Assembly: GCF_009789075.1 (NCBI RefSeq)
Contig: NZ_WNXQ01000005.1
Span: forward strand, 124,001-188,000
Length of the DNA stretch: 64,000 nucleotides
DNA from: Pseudooceanicola pacificus
GTDB taxonomy: Bacteria > Pseudomonadota > Alphaproteobacteria > Rhodobacterales > Rhodobacteraceae
Direction of reading: 5' to 3'
Below, one piece after another: positions 24,627-33,785 of this stretch; the first letter of the stretch is position 1; the number at the start of each line of letters is the position of its first letter. The notes below the pieces were generated by a model that worked only from the letters and a program-made list of their open reading frames with translations, was not told where the DNA came from and ran no database searches. A program made the position numbers and the translations under genes.

Positions 24627-25874
24627 ATGAAACGCTATTCCGCATTCGCCATCGCCCGAGAGGCGCTTCGTTTCCACAAGGGGTGGGAACGGGCCTGGGC
24701 CTCGCCCGAACCCAAAAAACGCTATGACGTGATCATCGTCGGCGCAGGCGGGCACGGGCTGGCGACCGCCTATTACCTGGGCAAGAACCACGGCATCACC
24801 AATGTCGCGGTGATCGAAAAGGGCTGGCTTGGTGGTGGCAACACCGGGCGGAACACGACGATCATCCGCTCGAACTACCTGCAGGATCCCTCGGCCGCGA
24901 TCTACGAGAAGGCGCGCAGCCTGTACGAGACGCTGAGCCAGGACCTGAACTACAATATCATGTTCAGCCCGCGCGGCGTGATGATGCTGGCCCAGACCCA
25001 GCACGAGGTGCGCGGCTACGAGCGCACCGCCCATGCCAACGCGCTGCAGGGCGTGAAGACCGAATTTATCAGCCCCGAGCGGGTCAAGCAGCTGGTGCCG
25101 ATCATCAATATCGACGGGCCGCGCTATCCGGTGCTGGGCGCGCTCTGGCAGGATCGTGCGGGGACCGCGCGCCACGATGCCGTGGCCTGGGGCTATGCGC
25201 GGGCCTGTTCGGCCATGGGCATGGACATCATCCAGAAATGCGAGGTCACCGGCGTCACCTCCGCAGGCGGCAAGGTGACCGGCGTGTCGACGACGAGGGG
25301 CGACATCGCCTGCGACCGTCTGGGCATTGTCGTGGCCGGTCACTCGGGCGTGCTGGCCGAAATGGCGGGCTTCCGTCTGCCGATCGAGTCGGTGGCGCTG
25401 CAGGCGCTGGTCAGCGAGCCGATCAAGCCCTGCATGGACGTGGTGGTGATGGCCAATACGGTGCACGGCTATATGAGCCAGTCCGACAAGGGCGAGATGG
25501 TGATCGGCGGCGGCGCGGACGGCTACAACAACTACACGCAGCGCGGGTCGTTCCACCATATCGAAGAAACCGTGCGCGCCCTGGTCGAGACCTTCCCGAT
25601 GATCTCGCGGCTCAAGATGCTGCGCCAGTGGGGCGGGATCGTGGACATGACCGGCGACCGCTCGCCGATCATCTCGCAGACCCCTCTGGGCAATTGCTAC
25701 ATCAACTGCGGATGGGGCACCGGCGGGTTCAAGGCGATCCCCGGCTCGGGCTGGGCGATGGCGGACATGATGGCCAAGGGCACGCCGGGGCCGCTGGCTG
25801 CGGGCTTTGGCCTGGAACGTTTCCGCGAGGGGCGTTTCGTCGACGAAAGCGTCGCGGCGGGGGTCGCGCACTGA
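24627..25874 (+). CDS. soxB: Sarcosine oxidase beta subunit
   Basis: A 415-residue FAD/FMN subunit of heterotetrameric sarcosine oxidase, which demethylates sarcosine to glycine and hydrogen peroxide and passes the one-carbon unit to tetrahydrofolate. The dinucleotide-binding motif is VIIVGAGGHGLATAYYLG, near residues 35-52. His184 in GTARHDAVAWGY is at the expected place for covalent FMN. The C-terminal CYINCGWGTGGFKAIPGSG contributes to the flavin site. In most relatives soxB is directly followed by soxD; here about 1.3 kb with two unrelated genes intervenes. Transcription is divergent from ccmI. Confidence 0.95.
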   Translation: MKRYSAFAIAREALRFHKGWERAWASPEPKKRYDVIIVGAGGHGLATAYYLGKNHGITNVAVIEKGWLGGGNTGRNTTIIRSNYLQDPSAAIYEKARSLYETLSQDLNYNIMFSPRGVMMLAQTQHEVRGYERTAHANALQGVKTEFISPERVKQLVPIINIDGPRYPVLGALWQDRAGTARHDAVAWGYARACSAMGMDIIQKCEVTGVTSAGGKVTGVSTTRGDIACDRLGIVVAGHSGVLAEMAGFRLPIESVALQALVSEPIKPCMDVVVMANTVHGYMSQSDKGEMVIGGGADGYNNYTQRGSFHHIEETVRALVETFPMISRLKMLRQWGGIVDMTGDRSPIISQTPLGNCYINCGWGTGGFKAIPGSGWAMADMMAKGTPGPLAAGFGLERFREGRFVDESVAAGVAH

Positions 25875-25933
25875 TGCACAGCCCGCGGCCGATCCAGACC
25901 CACGGCACGGCCCGCCCTGGCGGTGCGGCGCGG

Positions 25934-26344
25934 CTATTCGGCCGCGACGTTGCGCGCGGTGCGGTGCAGGTCGGTCAGGGCGGTGATCTCGCGCAGGGCG
26001 TCGCGTTGCGCGTTCAGCGGCGTGGGCGTACCGGCCAGCAGGTCGGCCTGCGCCTCGTCCAGCCGGGTGTCCATCGCGATCACGCCAAAGGCGTTCAGCC
26101 CCATGCGGATCGCCGGTTCGAACTTCTCGTGCCGCGGGATGGTGTCGGCCAGCCCGGTTTCGGCGCGTCCGAAGAACAGCGCCCGGGGCGGCCCGATCCG
26201 CGCCGGCGGCACGGCCAGCAGGACAAAGATGCCCGGCACGTCGGGCAGGGTGTCGAGAGAGCGCTCGACAGTGAAATCCCAGGCTCGGCCGGAACCGCCC
26301 GTGGCCCGGAAAACAGCCTGTTTCAGGTCTTCGGTGTCAGTCAT
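25934..26344 (-). CDS. Hypothetical protein inserted within the sox locus
   Basis: A 136-residue soluble protein that I cannot assign. The middle reads LPDVPGIFVLLAVPPARIGP, then RALFFGRAETGLADTIPRHE. The PGIFVL...LFFGRA pattern faintly recalls a GIY-YIG fold, but no catalytic residues are secure. It lies on the strand opposite to soxB and soxDAG, between them, so it is not part of their transcript. The C-terminus (LREITALTDLHRTARNVAAE) is helical. Confidence 0.65.
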   Translation of the reverse strand: MTDTEDLKQAVFRATGGSGRAWDFTVERSLDTLPDVPGIFVLLAVPPARIGPPRALFFGRAETGLADTIPRHEKFEPAIRMGLNAFGVIAMDTRLDEAQADLLAGTPTPLNAQRDALREITALTDLHRTARNVAAE

Positions 26345-26553
26345 GGCTCGGCCTCATCCCGTTTCGGACTTACCACTTATTGTAGCCCGAAAGCGGAAAT
26401 CGGCAACATTTTGCGCAATGCAAATGCAGAAAATCGACTGTTTGCGGTAACCGCAGGCAGGTCTGCCCGTTCGGGGGCACATCCCCGGGCAGGGAACCGC
26501 CTTTCACGTCACAGCGTTGGATATGGGAACGCAACGACTGTGGAGGGCTTACC

Positions 26554-26862
26554 ATGGCCGAACATCATTATCACGACACCCGCTCCCGCAGCGGCACTGC
26601 GCCGCTCGCTTTCATCGTCGGCGGCCTTGTGGTTGCCGTCGGGCTCATCCTGTTCTGGGTCTTTGGCGACATCGACGGCATGGCCCCGGCAACCGGCGGC
26701 GCCGACATCGAAATCAACGCGACGTCTGACAGCGCGGCGGGCGCCGCAAGCGATCCGGCGCCTGCCGGTGGCGCGGCCGACAGCGGCGCTGCGGCCTCTG
26801 CCGGGGCCGAAAGCGGCTCGGGCGATGCAGCGGCTGCGGCAGGTGCCGACAGCGGCAACTGA
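26554..26862 (+). CDS. Small membrane-anchored Ala/Gly/Ser-rich protein
   Basis: A 102-residue protein with a short charged N-terminus (AEHHYHDTRSRSG), one membrane helix (LAFIVGGLVVAVGLILFWVF, about residues 18-38) and a low-complexity tail rich in Ala, Gly, Asp and Ser, probably periplasmic. The start is ATG 26554, preceded by GGAGGG. I do not recognise a family. It lies between soxB and soxD in their direction and could be co-transcribed, but nothing links it to sarcosine metabolism. Confidence 0.65.
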   Translation: MAEHHYHDTRSRSGTAPLAFIVGGLVVAVGLILFWVFGDIDGMAPATGGADIEINATSDSAAGAASDPAPAGGAADSGAAASAGAESGSGDAAAAAGADSGN

Positions 26863-27188
26863 TCCCGTCCGCCCGGGCGGGGGCGACGATGTGCAGGGGC
26901 GGGGCCTTCCGGGGCCTCGCCTTTCGCATGTCCGCGCGATGGCGGCCTGTGCCACGCCCGCCGCAAAAAATTTCGCATCCTCGGGGAACCTTTCCCCAAG
27001 TGCCTGCGTTTCTTCGACACTGCCTGGGAAGACATCGACCACCCCGCGGCACGCCCGCCGGATCGGTCCCGCGTTTTCCCTTGTCCCTTACCTGTCCCCT
27101 AGGGCGGAGGCCTTGCGCCTCCGTCCCTTTTTTCTGCCCGGACGGCCGCTGGCCGCATCCGGGTTTCCGTGCTTGACCGAGGTGCGCC
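26863..27188. other. 326-bp gap upstream of soxD
   Basis: No convincing gene. A perfect CCGCCCGGGCGG palindrome lies just after the small membrane-protein stop and may help end that transcript. The soxDAG promoter is expected here if the operon is separate from soxB. I see no clear consensus. Confidence 0.4.
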
Positions 27189-27518
27189 ATGCTTTTGCTT
27201 GAATGTCCCTGTTGCGGCGTGACTGCCGAGGAAACCGAATTCCACGGCGGTGGCGAGGCGCATCTGAAACGCTTCGGCCCCGAAAGCTCGGACCAGGAAT
27301 TCGAGGGCTACCTGTTCAACCGCGTGAACCCGCGCGGGGTGCATTTCGAACGCTGGCGCCACGTGAACGGCTGCGGCAAGTGGTTCCACGCCGCGCGCTG
27401 CACCGTCACGCTTGAGGTCTTTGGCACCTATCCGGCCCAGACGGTCGAGCCGCCGCAGATCCTGCGCGAGCTGATCTCGTCCAAGCGCCCCGGCTGGCAG
27501 TGGAGAGAGTTCACGTGA
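27189..27518 (+). CDS. soxD: Sarcosine oxidase delta subunit
   Basis: A 109-residue zinc-binding subunit of heterotetrameric sarcosine oxidase. The N-terminal LLLECPCCGVTAEETEFHGG supplies Cys ligands, and GVHFERWRHVNGCGKWFHAA is the conserved centre with the remaining ligands. The length matches the family. It is the first gene of the soxDAG block and is followed by soxA after 76 bases. Confidence 0.96.
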   Translation: MLLLECPCCGVTAEETEFHGGGEAHLKRFGPESSDQEFEGYLFNRVNPRGVHFERWRHVNGCGKWFHAARCTVTLEVFGTYPAQTVEPPQILRELISSKRPGWQWREFT

Positions 27519-27594
27519 GCCTGTCCGCCGCCCCTTTCCGCCCCTGCGACACCTTCGCCCGACCCCGCAACCCGATGCCCAACGAGGCCGCGAC

Positions 27595-30500
27595 ATGAGC
27601 ACCCGACTGGCCGCTGGCGGCCGCCTGCTGGACCGCGCGAAACCGGTTCACTTCACCTTCAACGGCAAACGCTTCACCGGGGTGGAGGGCGACACGCTTG
27701 CCTCGGCCCTGCTGGCGAACGACCAGATGCTGATGGGGCGCAGCTTCAAGTACCACCGCCCGCGCGGCGTCGTCGCCTCGGGCGCCGAAGAGCCGAACGC
27801 GCTGGTGGGGCTAGGGCAGGGCGCCCGGTTCGAGCCGAACCAGCGCGCCACCACGACCGAGCTGTTCGACGGTCTGACGGCGCAGAGCCAGAACCACTGG
27901 CCCAGCCTGGAGTTCGACATCGGTGCGGTGAACGCCAAGCTGTCGCGCTTCCTGCCGGCCGGGTTCTACTACAAGACCTTCATCGCGCCCCGGCCGTTCT
28001 GGAAACATGTGTACGAGCCGATCATCCGCCAGTCCGCCGGCCTGGGCAAGGCGCCCAAGGAAGGTGACGCCGACCGGTACGAACATTTCTACGCCTTCAC
28101 CGACGTGCTGGTGATCGGCGGCGGGGTGGCCGGCCTGACCGCCGCGCTGGCCGCGGCACAGAGCGGCGCACAGGTCATGGTGCTGGAGCAGACCGCCCAT
28201 TGGGGCGGCCGCGCCCCGGTCGATGGCGGCACCGTGGCGGGGCAGGAGGTTTCGGCCCATGTGGATGCCTTGGTGGCCGAACTGTCGGGGATGGACAATG
28301 TGCGCCTGCGCCTGCGCTGCATGGGATCGGGCGTCTACGACCACGGCTATGTTCTGGGCTACGAACGCCTGACCGATCACCAGCCCGAAGCCGGTGGCCC
28401 GCGTCACCGCCTGTGGCGGATCCGGGCAAAGCAGGTCGTGACCGCAACCGGCGCGATCGAGCGTCCGCTGTCCTTTGCCGGGAACGACATCCCCGGGGTC
28501 ATGCTGGCCTCGGCCGTGCGCGATTACGTGGTGAACTGGGCGATTTCGCCCGGGGACCGCACCGTGGTGGTGACCAACAACGACGACGCCTATCGCACCG
28601 CCATCGCGCTGAAACAGGCGGGGCTGGAGGTCGCGGCCATCGTCGACCCGCGTCCCGAGGCGGGCGGCGCGCTGACGCAGCAGGCCCGCGACCTGGGGAT
28701 CCGGGTCGAACAGGGCCGCGCCGTGGCCAAGGTGATGGGCGCCAAGCGCGTCACCGGCGTGGCGATCTGCCCCCATGCGGGCGAGGGCGCGGCGCTGGAG
28801 ACCATCGATTGCGACGCCGTGGCCATGTCGGGCGGCTGGTCGCCGGTCGTGCACCTGTGGTCCCATTGCGGCGGCAAGCTGATCTGGGACGAGGCCCAGG
28901 CCCATTTCCGCCCCGATGCCGAACGCGCGCCCACCGGCCATGACGGGTTGCCCTTCGTCACCGTCGCGGGCAGCGCCAATGGCGAGATGGGGCTGGCAAG
29001 CGGGCTGGCCGATGCCTGCGCCGCCGGTCTGAAGGCCGCCGCCGCCGCCGGGTTCGACGGCACTGCCACCGCGCCCGAGGCCGAGGCGCCCGAAGAGGCG
29101 CCGCTGCTGCCCGTCTGGCTGATGCCGCAGGGCGCGGGTCCGGCGCTGCGGATGAAGGCCTGGCTGGATTTCCAGAACGACGTCAAGGTCTCGGACGTGC
29201 AGCTGGCCGCGCAGGAGGGGTTCGAAAGCGTCGAGCACGCCAAGCGCTATACCACGCTGGGCATGGCAACCGATCAGGGTAAGCTCAGCAATATCAACGG
29301 CCTGGCCGTGCTGTCGCAGTCGCTGAACACGACGATCCCGCAGGTCGGCACAACGACCTTCCGCCCGCCCTATACGCCGATCAGCATGGGCGCCATCGCG
29401 GGCGAGGCCCGGGGCGAGACCTTCCAGCCGCTGCGGCGCACCCCGATGCATGGCTGGCACGAAAAGGCCGGCGCCTACTGGGAGCCGGTGGGCCACTGGC
29501 GCCGCCCCTATTGCTACCCGCGCGACGGGGAAACCCATGCGCAGGCGGTGGAGCGCGAGATCAACCAGACGCGCAAGGCGGTTGGTCTGCTCGACGCCTC
29601 GACCCTGGGCAAGATCGTGGTGAAGGGGCCGGATGCGGGGAAATTCCTCGACATGCTCTACACCAACATGATGTCGACGCTGAAACCGGGCCGGTGCCGC
29701 TATGGCCTGATGTGTTCGGAAAACGGGTTCCTGATGGACGACGGCGTGGTTGCCCGCTGGGACGAGGATACCTTCCTCTGCCACACCACCACCGGCGGGG
29801 CCGAGCGCATCCATGCCCATATGGAGGAATGGCTGCAGACCGAATGGTGGGATTGGAAGGTCTATGTCGCCAATGTGACCGAGCAATATGCCCAGATCGC
29901 CGTTGTCGGGCCCAGGGCCCGCGAGGTGCTGGAACAGTTGGGCGCCACCGGCATGGACAGCCAGACCTTCCCCTTCATGGCCTGGGAGGACCGCACCGTG
30001 GCCGGGATCGGCGCGCGGATCTACCGGATCTCGTTCTCGGGCGAATTGTCTTACGAGATCGCCGTGCCCGCCTCGCAGGGGCTTGCCCTGTGGGAGGCGC
30101 TGCACAAGGCCGGGGCCGGGCATGGCGTGATGGCCTATGGCACCGAGGCGCTGCACGTGATGCGGGCCGAAAAGGGCTTCATCATGATCGGGGACGAAAC
30201 CGATGGCACGGTGATCCCGCAGGATCTGGGCCTTGGCTGGGCGATTTCGAAGAAGAAGACCGACTACCTCGGCAAGCGGGCGCAGCAGCGGACCCATATG
30301 ACCGACCCGACCCGGTGGAAGCTGGTCGGCCTGGAAACCGTCGATGGGTCTGTCCTGCCCGATGGCGCCTATGCGGTGGCGGACGGCACCAATGCCAACG
30401 GCCAGGTGGCGACGCAGGGGCGGGTCACCTCGACCTACCACTCGCCGACGCTGGGGCGCGGCATCGCCATGGGGCTGGTCCTGCACGGGCCGGACCGGAT

Positions 30501-30603
30501 GGGCGAGGTGATCGAATTCGGCAAGGTCGACGGCAGCCGCGTGGCGGCCCGGATCGTCGATCCGGTGTTCTTCGACAAGGACGGAGAGAAACAGAATGTC
30601 TGA
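27595..30603 (+). CDS. soxA: Sarcosine oxidase alpha subunit
   Basis: A 1002-residue subunit. The N-terminus (RAKPVHFTFNGKRFTGVEGD-like segment, then SFKYHRPRGVV) is a ferredoxin-like fold common to these dehydrogenases. A dinucleotide-binding motif (VLVIGGGVAGLTAALAAAQS, about residue 168) holds NAD. The C-terminal 400 residues are a GcvT-like tetrahydrofolate domain (GLLDASTLGKIVVKGPDAGK, then YRISFSGELSYEIAVPASQG). This domain captures the formaldehyde made by the beta subunit as 5,10-methylene-THF. The length is typical, and the gene overlaps soxG by 8 bases. Confidence 0.97.
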   Translation: MSTRLAAGGRLLDRAKPVHFTFNGKRFTGVEGDTLASALLANDQMLMGRSFKYHRPRGVVASGAEEPNALVGLGQGARFEPNQRATTTELFDGLTAQSQNHWPSLEFDIGAVNAKLSRFLPAGFYYKTFIAPRPFWKHVYEPIIRQSAGLGKAPKEGDADRYEHFYAFTDVLVIGGGVAGLTAALAAAQSGAQVMVLEQTAHWGGRAPVDGGTVAGQEVSAHVDALVAELSGMDNVRLRLRCMGSGVYDHGYVLGYERLTDHQPEAGGPRHRLWRIRAKQVVTATGAIERPLSFAGNDIPGVMLASAVRDYVVNWAISPGDRTVVVTNNDDAYRTAIALKQAGLEVAAIVDPRPEAGGALTQQARDLGIRVEQGRAVAKVMGAKRVTGVAICPHAGEGAALETIDCDAVAMSGGWSPVVHLWSHCGGKLIWDEAQAHFRPDAERAPTGHDGLPFVTVAGSANGEMGLASGLADACAAGLKAAAAAGFDGTATAPEAEAPEEAPLLPVWLMPQGAGPALRMKAWLDFQNDVKVSDVQLAAQEGFESVEHAKRYTTLGMATDQGKLSNINGLAVLSQSLNTTIPQVGTTTFRPPYTPISMGAIAGEARGETFQPLRRTPMHGWHEKAGAYWEPVGHWRRPYCYPRDGETHAQAVEREINQTRKAVGLLDASTLGKIVVKGPDAGKFLDMLYTNMMSTLKPGRCRYGLMCSENGFLMDDGVVARWDEDTFLCHTTTGGAERIHAHMEEWLQTEWWDWKVYVANVTEQYAQIAVVGPRAREVLEQLGATGMDSQTFPFMAWEDRTVAGIGARIYRISFSGELSYEIAVPASQGLALWEALHKAGAGHGVMAYGTEALHVMRAEKGFIMIGDETDGTVIPQDLGLGWAISKKKTDYLGKRAQQRTHMTDPTRWKLVGLETVDGSVLPDGAYAVADGTNANGQVATQGRVTSTYHSPTLGRGIAMGLVLHGPDRMGEVIEFGKVDGSRVAARIVDPVFFDKDGEKQNV

Positions 30604-31168
30604 GCCTGTGACCGCGCTGAACGGCGCGACCTATGCCGGGGTGGCCCGGATCGCCGAACTGCCCCGCCGGGGAATGATCACCATCCGGGGCAGCCAGGAA
30701 TCCGCCGCGCTGGTCGCGGCTGTCGGCGCGGCCTCGGGCGGGCTGGACATGCCCGGCCCGGGAGAGGCGGTGATCGCGGCCGACCGGATGCTGGGCTGGA
30801 TGTCCCCGGACGAGTTGCTGCTGATGCTGCCCCCGGCCGAGGTCGCGGGCGCGCTGGCGGCCCTGGCCGAGGGCATGGCAGGCGAACATTATCTGGCGGT
30901 CGAGGTGACGGATGCCCGCGCGCTCTTCTCGATCTCGGGCGAGGGCGCGGTGGCCCGCGAGGTGCTGGCGCGGCTGGCGCCGGTGGATCTGTCGCCCGCA
31001 GCCTTCGGCCCGGGCAACTTCCGCCGCACCCGTCTGGCGCAGGTCCCGGCGGCCTTCTGGATGCTGGAGGACGGCTCTTTCGAGCTGATGTGCTTCCGCT
31101 CGGTTGCCGCCTATGTCTTCGGTCTGCTCTGCACGGCCGGCGAGGGCGACGCGGTCGGTCATTACTGA
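30596..31168 (+). CDS. soxG: Sarcosine oxidase gamma subunit
   Basis: A 190-residue subunit with a GcvT-like fold fragment. Typical stretches are GATYAGVARIAELPRRGMIT, GWMSPDELLLMLPPAEVAGA, AVEVTDARALFSISGEGAVA and FRRTRLAQVPAAFWMLEDGS. It completes the tetramer with the alpha, beta and delta subunits. The 8-base overlap with soxA implies coupled translation. Confidence 0.94.
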   Translation: MSEPVTALNGATYAGVARIAELPRRGMITIRGSQESAALVAAVGAASGGLDMPGPGEAVIAADRMLGWMSPDELLLMLPPAEVAGALAALAEGMAGEHYLAVEVTDARALFSISGEGAVAREVLARLAPVDLSPAAFGPGNFRRTRLAQVPAAFWMLEDGSFELMCFRSVAAYVFGLLCTAGEGDAVGHY

Positions 31169-31637
31169 GTTGCGGTGCCCCGGCGCAGGCCGGGGCCTCG
31201 CCGGTCACCTGCGCGGCATGGGGGGCAGGGCGCTGGCCGCGGGGCATCCCGTCCCGTGCCCTGTCGCGATCCGGCGCTTGCCCGCCCGGCGCCGCGCGAC
31301 CAAGGCCGACCACAGCCAGAGCGCTGAAATGGCAAGCTTTTTCCCCGCGCCTTGGTGTTCGCTCCCCGCGCCATTGCTGCCCTTGCGCAAGCGCACGCCC
31401 GGCACAGGGACAGGCGACACCCCCGGCCGTCAAACCCCGCCCGCCGGTCCCCGATCCCCGCCGCCAGGCACCCTCTCCAGCCCCGGGGTTTCTGCGCGGA
31501 CCCGCGCGTCACGCCTGCCGGTTGTGCACCTTGGGCCCCCTGCAATCCGCCCCTCAACGGCCCGCGCCCCCTTGACCTTCCGGGGTCGGGGGTAACATCT
31601 AGGGGCAATCACCGACGCAACCCGAAAGGACGAAATT
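31169..31637. other. 469-bp gap between soxG and sodB
   Basis: Very GC-rich, with long C-runs and no frame that looks coding. The sodB promoter and the ribosome-binding site (GAAAGGACG before ATG 31638) lie in the last bases. I see no clear terminator for the sox operon. Confidence 0.5.
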
Positions 31638-32237
31638 ATGGCTTTCGAACTTCCCGACCTTCCCTACGCCCACGACGCGCTGGCCGATCTCGGCATGTCG
31701 AAGGAGACGCTGGAGTTTCACCACGACATTCACCACAAGGCCTATGTCGACAACGGCAACAAGGCGATTGCCGGCACCGAGTGGGAAGGCAAGTCGGTCG
31801 AAGAGATCATCAAGGGCACCTACGACCCCAAGGCCGTGGCCCAGAACGGCATCTTCAACAACGCCTCGCAGTTCTGGAACCACAACCAGTTCTGGGAAAT
31901 GATGGGCCCGGGCACCGGCGGCATGCCGGGTGAGCTGGAAAAGGCCATCACCGAAAGCTTCGGCTCGGTCGACAAGTTCAAGGAAGACTTCTCGGCCGCG
32001 GGCGCGGGTCAGTTCGGCTCGGGCTGGTGCTGGCTGGTCAAGGACACCGACGGGTCGCTGAAGGTCACCAAGACCGAAAACGGCGTGAACCCGCTCTGCT
32101 TCGGCCAGACCGCTCTGCTGGGCTGCGATGTGTGGGAACATTCCTATTACATCGACTTCCGCAACAAGCGCCCGGCCTATCTGTCGAACTTCCTCGACAA
32201 GCTGGTGAACTGGGAAAACGTCGCCTCGCGCATGTGA
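31638..32237 (+). CDS. sodB: Superoxide dismutase, iron type
   Basis: A 199-residue cytoplasmic enzyme that dismutates superoxide. Metal ligands are the His in TLEFHHDIHHKAYVDNGN, the His in NNASQFWNHNQFWEMMGP and the Asp and His of LLGCDVWEHSYYIDFRNKRP. Length and the AQNGIFNNASQFWNH context favour the iron-dependent form over manganese. The gene is monocistronic and ends with a good terminator at 32274-32308. Sarcosine oxidase next door makes hydrogen peroxide, but a functional link is not implied. Confidence 0.96.
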   Translation: MAFELPDLPYAHDALADLGMSKETLEFHHDIHHKAYVDNGNKAIAGTEWEGKSVEEIIKGTYDPKAVAQNGIFNNASQFWNHNQFWEMMGPGTGGMPGELEKAITESFGSVDKFKEDFSAAGAGQFGSGWCWLVKDTDGSLKVTKTENGVNPLCFGQTALLGCDVWEHSYYIDFRNKRPAYLSNFLDKLVNWENVASRM

Positions 32238-32273
32238 TCCCGGGCCTGCGGGCCTGTTTTCAACACCTATCGG

Positions 32274-32308
32274 ACGCCTCCGCAGGGATCTGCGGGGGCG
32301 TTTTCGTT
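32274..32308 (+). terminator. Rho-independent terminator of sodB
   Basis: An 11-bp stem CGCCTCCGCAG / CTGCGGGGGCG (one wobble pair) with the loop GGAT is followed by TTTTCGTTT. It lies about 37 bases after the sodB stop. Confidence 0.85.
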
Positions 32309-32424
32309 TCGGACCCCGGCCTCCGCCGCCCGGCAGGCCGGAACCAGCCGCCGCGCGGGACCGGACAGGAACCGGAGGCCGCGCGCCTTCGTTGACCCTG
32401 TGAAGCCAGAAGGAGGATCATGAC

Positions 32425-32652
32425 ATGGCACAGCGTCAGAAGTCTCAGGACCGCAAGCGCGAGACCGAGGCGATCCTGGGCGAGCGCCCCGAGGACATGC
32501 CAGCCCCCGGCCAGCAGGGCGCAAACGGCGGCGAGCTGCAGCGCAAGGTCGGCTCGCGGGACGAAAAGAAGCGGCTGGACGAGACCTCGGCCGGGGCGAC
32601 GCGCCCTCTGGCGCAGGACCGCAACCGCAGTGGCGACAAGGAGAACATGTGA
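32425..32652 (+). CDS. Small hydrophilic hypothetical protein
   Basis: A 75-residue, highly charged protein with no hydrophobic core (QRQKSQDRKRETEAILGERP, then ELQRKVGSRDEKKRLDETSA). It is probably disordered. AGGAGG lies about 9 bases before ATG 32425. Its stop overlaps the start of the host-attachment gene (ATGTGATG), so the two are coupled. I know no function; similar small charged proteins are often stress-related, but that is only a guess. Confidence 0.75.
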   Translation: MAQRQKSQDRKRETEAILGERPEDMPAPGQQGANGGELQRKVGSRDEKKRLDETSAGATRPLAQDRNRSGDKENM

Positions 32653-33107
32653 TGACCGCTCTTCCCAATGACGCCTGGGTGCTGGTCGCCGATGGTGAAA
32701 AGGCGCTGTTCCTGCGCAACCTGACCGACGGACAGGACCCTCATCTGGAGGTCGTGCGCAAGGAGGAACAGGACAACCCGTCGGACCGTGCGCAATCGGC
32801 CAACCGGCCGGGGCGGATGCCCGATACCGGGCCCGGACAGCGCTCGGCCCTGGATGACACGGACTGGCACGAGCTGGCCAAGGAGCGGTTCGCCGACGAA
32901 CTGGCCGACATGCTCTATCAGCGTGCGCATCGCGGCCGGTTCGATCACATCGTGATTGTCGCCCCGCCGGCCACGCTGGGCGAACTGCGCGACAAGCTGC
33001 ATGCCGAGGTGCGCGCCAAGGTCCTGCACGAGGTGCCCAAGACCCTCACCAACCACCCGATCCGCGAGATCGAGAAGCTGATCCGCAAGGACCTGGCCGC
33101 CGCCTGA
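32652..33107 (+). CDS. Host attachment protein (Host_attach family)
   Basis: A 151-residue protein of the family first linked to attachment of bacteria to host cells. Typical stretches are PNDAWVLVADGEKALFLRNL, FADELADMLYQRAHRGRFDH, IVIVAPPATLGELRDKLHAE and VPKTLTNHPIREIEKLIRKD. The fold resembles eRF1 domain 1. The name reflects early genetics, and a direct attachment role is doubtful. ATG 32652 was chosen over the GTG one codon upstream. It converges with the LOG gene, 6 bases away. Confidence 0.9.
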   Translation: MTALPNDAWVLVADGEKALFLRNLTDGQDPHLEVVRKEEQDNPSDRAQSANRPGRMPDTGPGQRSALDDTDWHELAKERFADELADMLYQRAHRGRFDHIVIVAPPATLGELRDKLHAEVRAKVLHEVPKTLTNHPIREIEKLIRKDLAAA

Positions 33108-33113
33108 GGCGCG

Positions 33114-33671
33114 TCAGATGGCGGCGAGGCGCGGGGCGAGATCGTCCATCAGCGCCTCGACCGTCGCCTTGATGGTGACGAATTCCAGGACCGAGGCATC
33201 GGCAAAGCCCTGTTCGACCACATGGTGCATCAGCCCGATCAGCGGCGCCCAGTAGCCCTGGGTGTCCAGCAGGTAGATCGGCTTGTCATGCAGGGCGAGC
33301 TGGCGCCATGTCAGCACCTCGAAGAACTCGTCCAGCGACCCCGCGCCGCCGGGCAGCACCACGATGGCGTCGCAGTTCATGAACATGACCTTCTTGCGCT
33401 CGTGCATCGTCTCGGTGACGACAAAGCTGGTCAGGTCGCGCTTGCCCACCTCCATGTTCATCAGATGGGTCGGGATCACGCCAAAGGTCTCGCCCCCCGC
33501 CGCCTGGGCCGCGCGGGCGGTCAGGCCCATCAGCCCGACATCCCCCGCGCCATAGACCAGCCGCCAGTCGCGGTCTGCCAGGGCCTTGCCCAGGCGTTCC
33601 GCTTCCGCCGCATATTCGGGCAGTGCGCCCTTGCGTGATCCGCAGAACACACAAACCGAGGCTTTGCTCAT
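33114..33671 (-). CDS. LOG family protein (cytokinin riboside monophosphate phosphoribohydrolase-like)
   Basis: A 185-residue Rossmann-fold enzyme of the TIGR00730/LOG group, which removes ribose phosphate from nucleotides such as AMP or cytokinin precursors. Motifs are VCVFCGSRKGALPEYAAEAE, LVYGAGDVGLMGLTARAAQA, the catalytic-site MHERKKVMF, and PGGAGSLDEFFEVLTW, which varies from PGGxGTxxE by a Ser for Thr. In bacteria the physiological substrate is usually unknown. Confidence 0.92.
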   Translation of the reverse strand: MSKASVCVFCGSRKGALPEYAAEAERLGKALADRDWRLVYGAGDVGLMGLTARAAQAAGGETFGVIPTHLMNMEVGKRDLTSFVVTETMHERKKVMFMNCDAIVVLPGGAGSLDEFFEVLTWRQLALHDKPIYLLDTQGYWAPLIGLMHHVVEQGFADASVLEFVTIKATVEALMDDLAPRLAAI

Positions 33672-33785
33672 GGGGGCATATCCTTCCGGGTCAGGCGCGT
33701 AATGCGCTTTTGACCCCTGTTATCCCTGTTGATATAGGGTCTCAACCTCAGAGCCGCGTGGTTCTGACCTTGGAAGGACCCGGGG

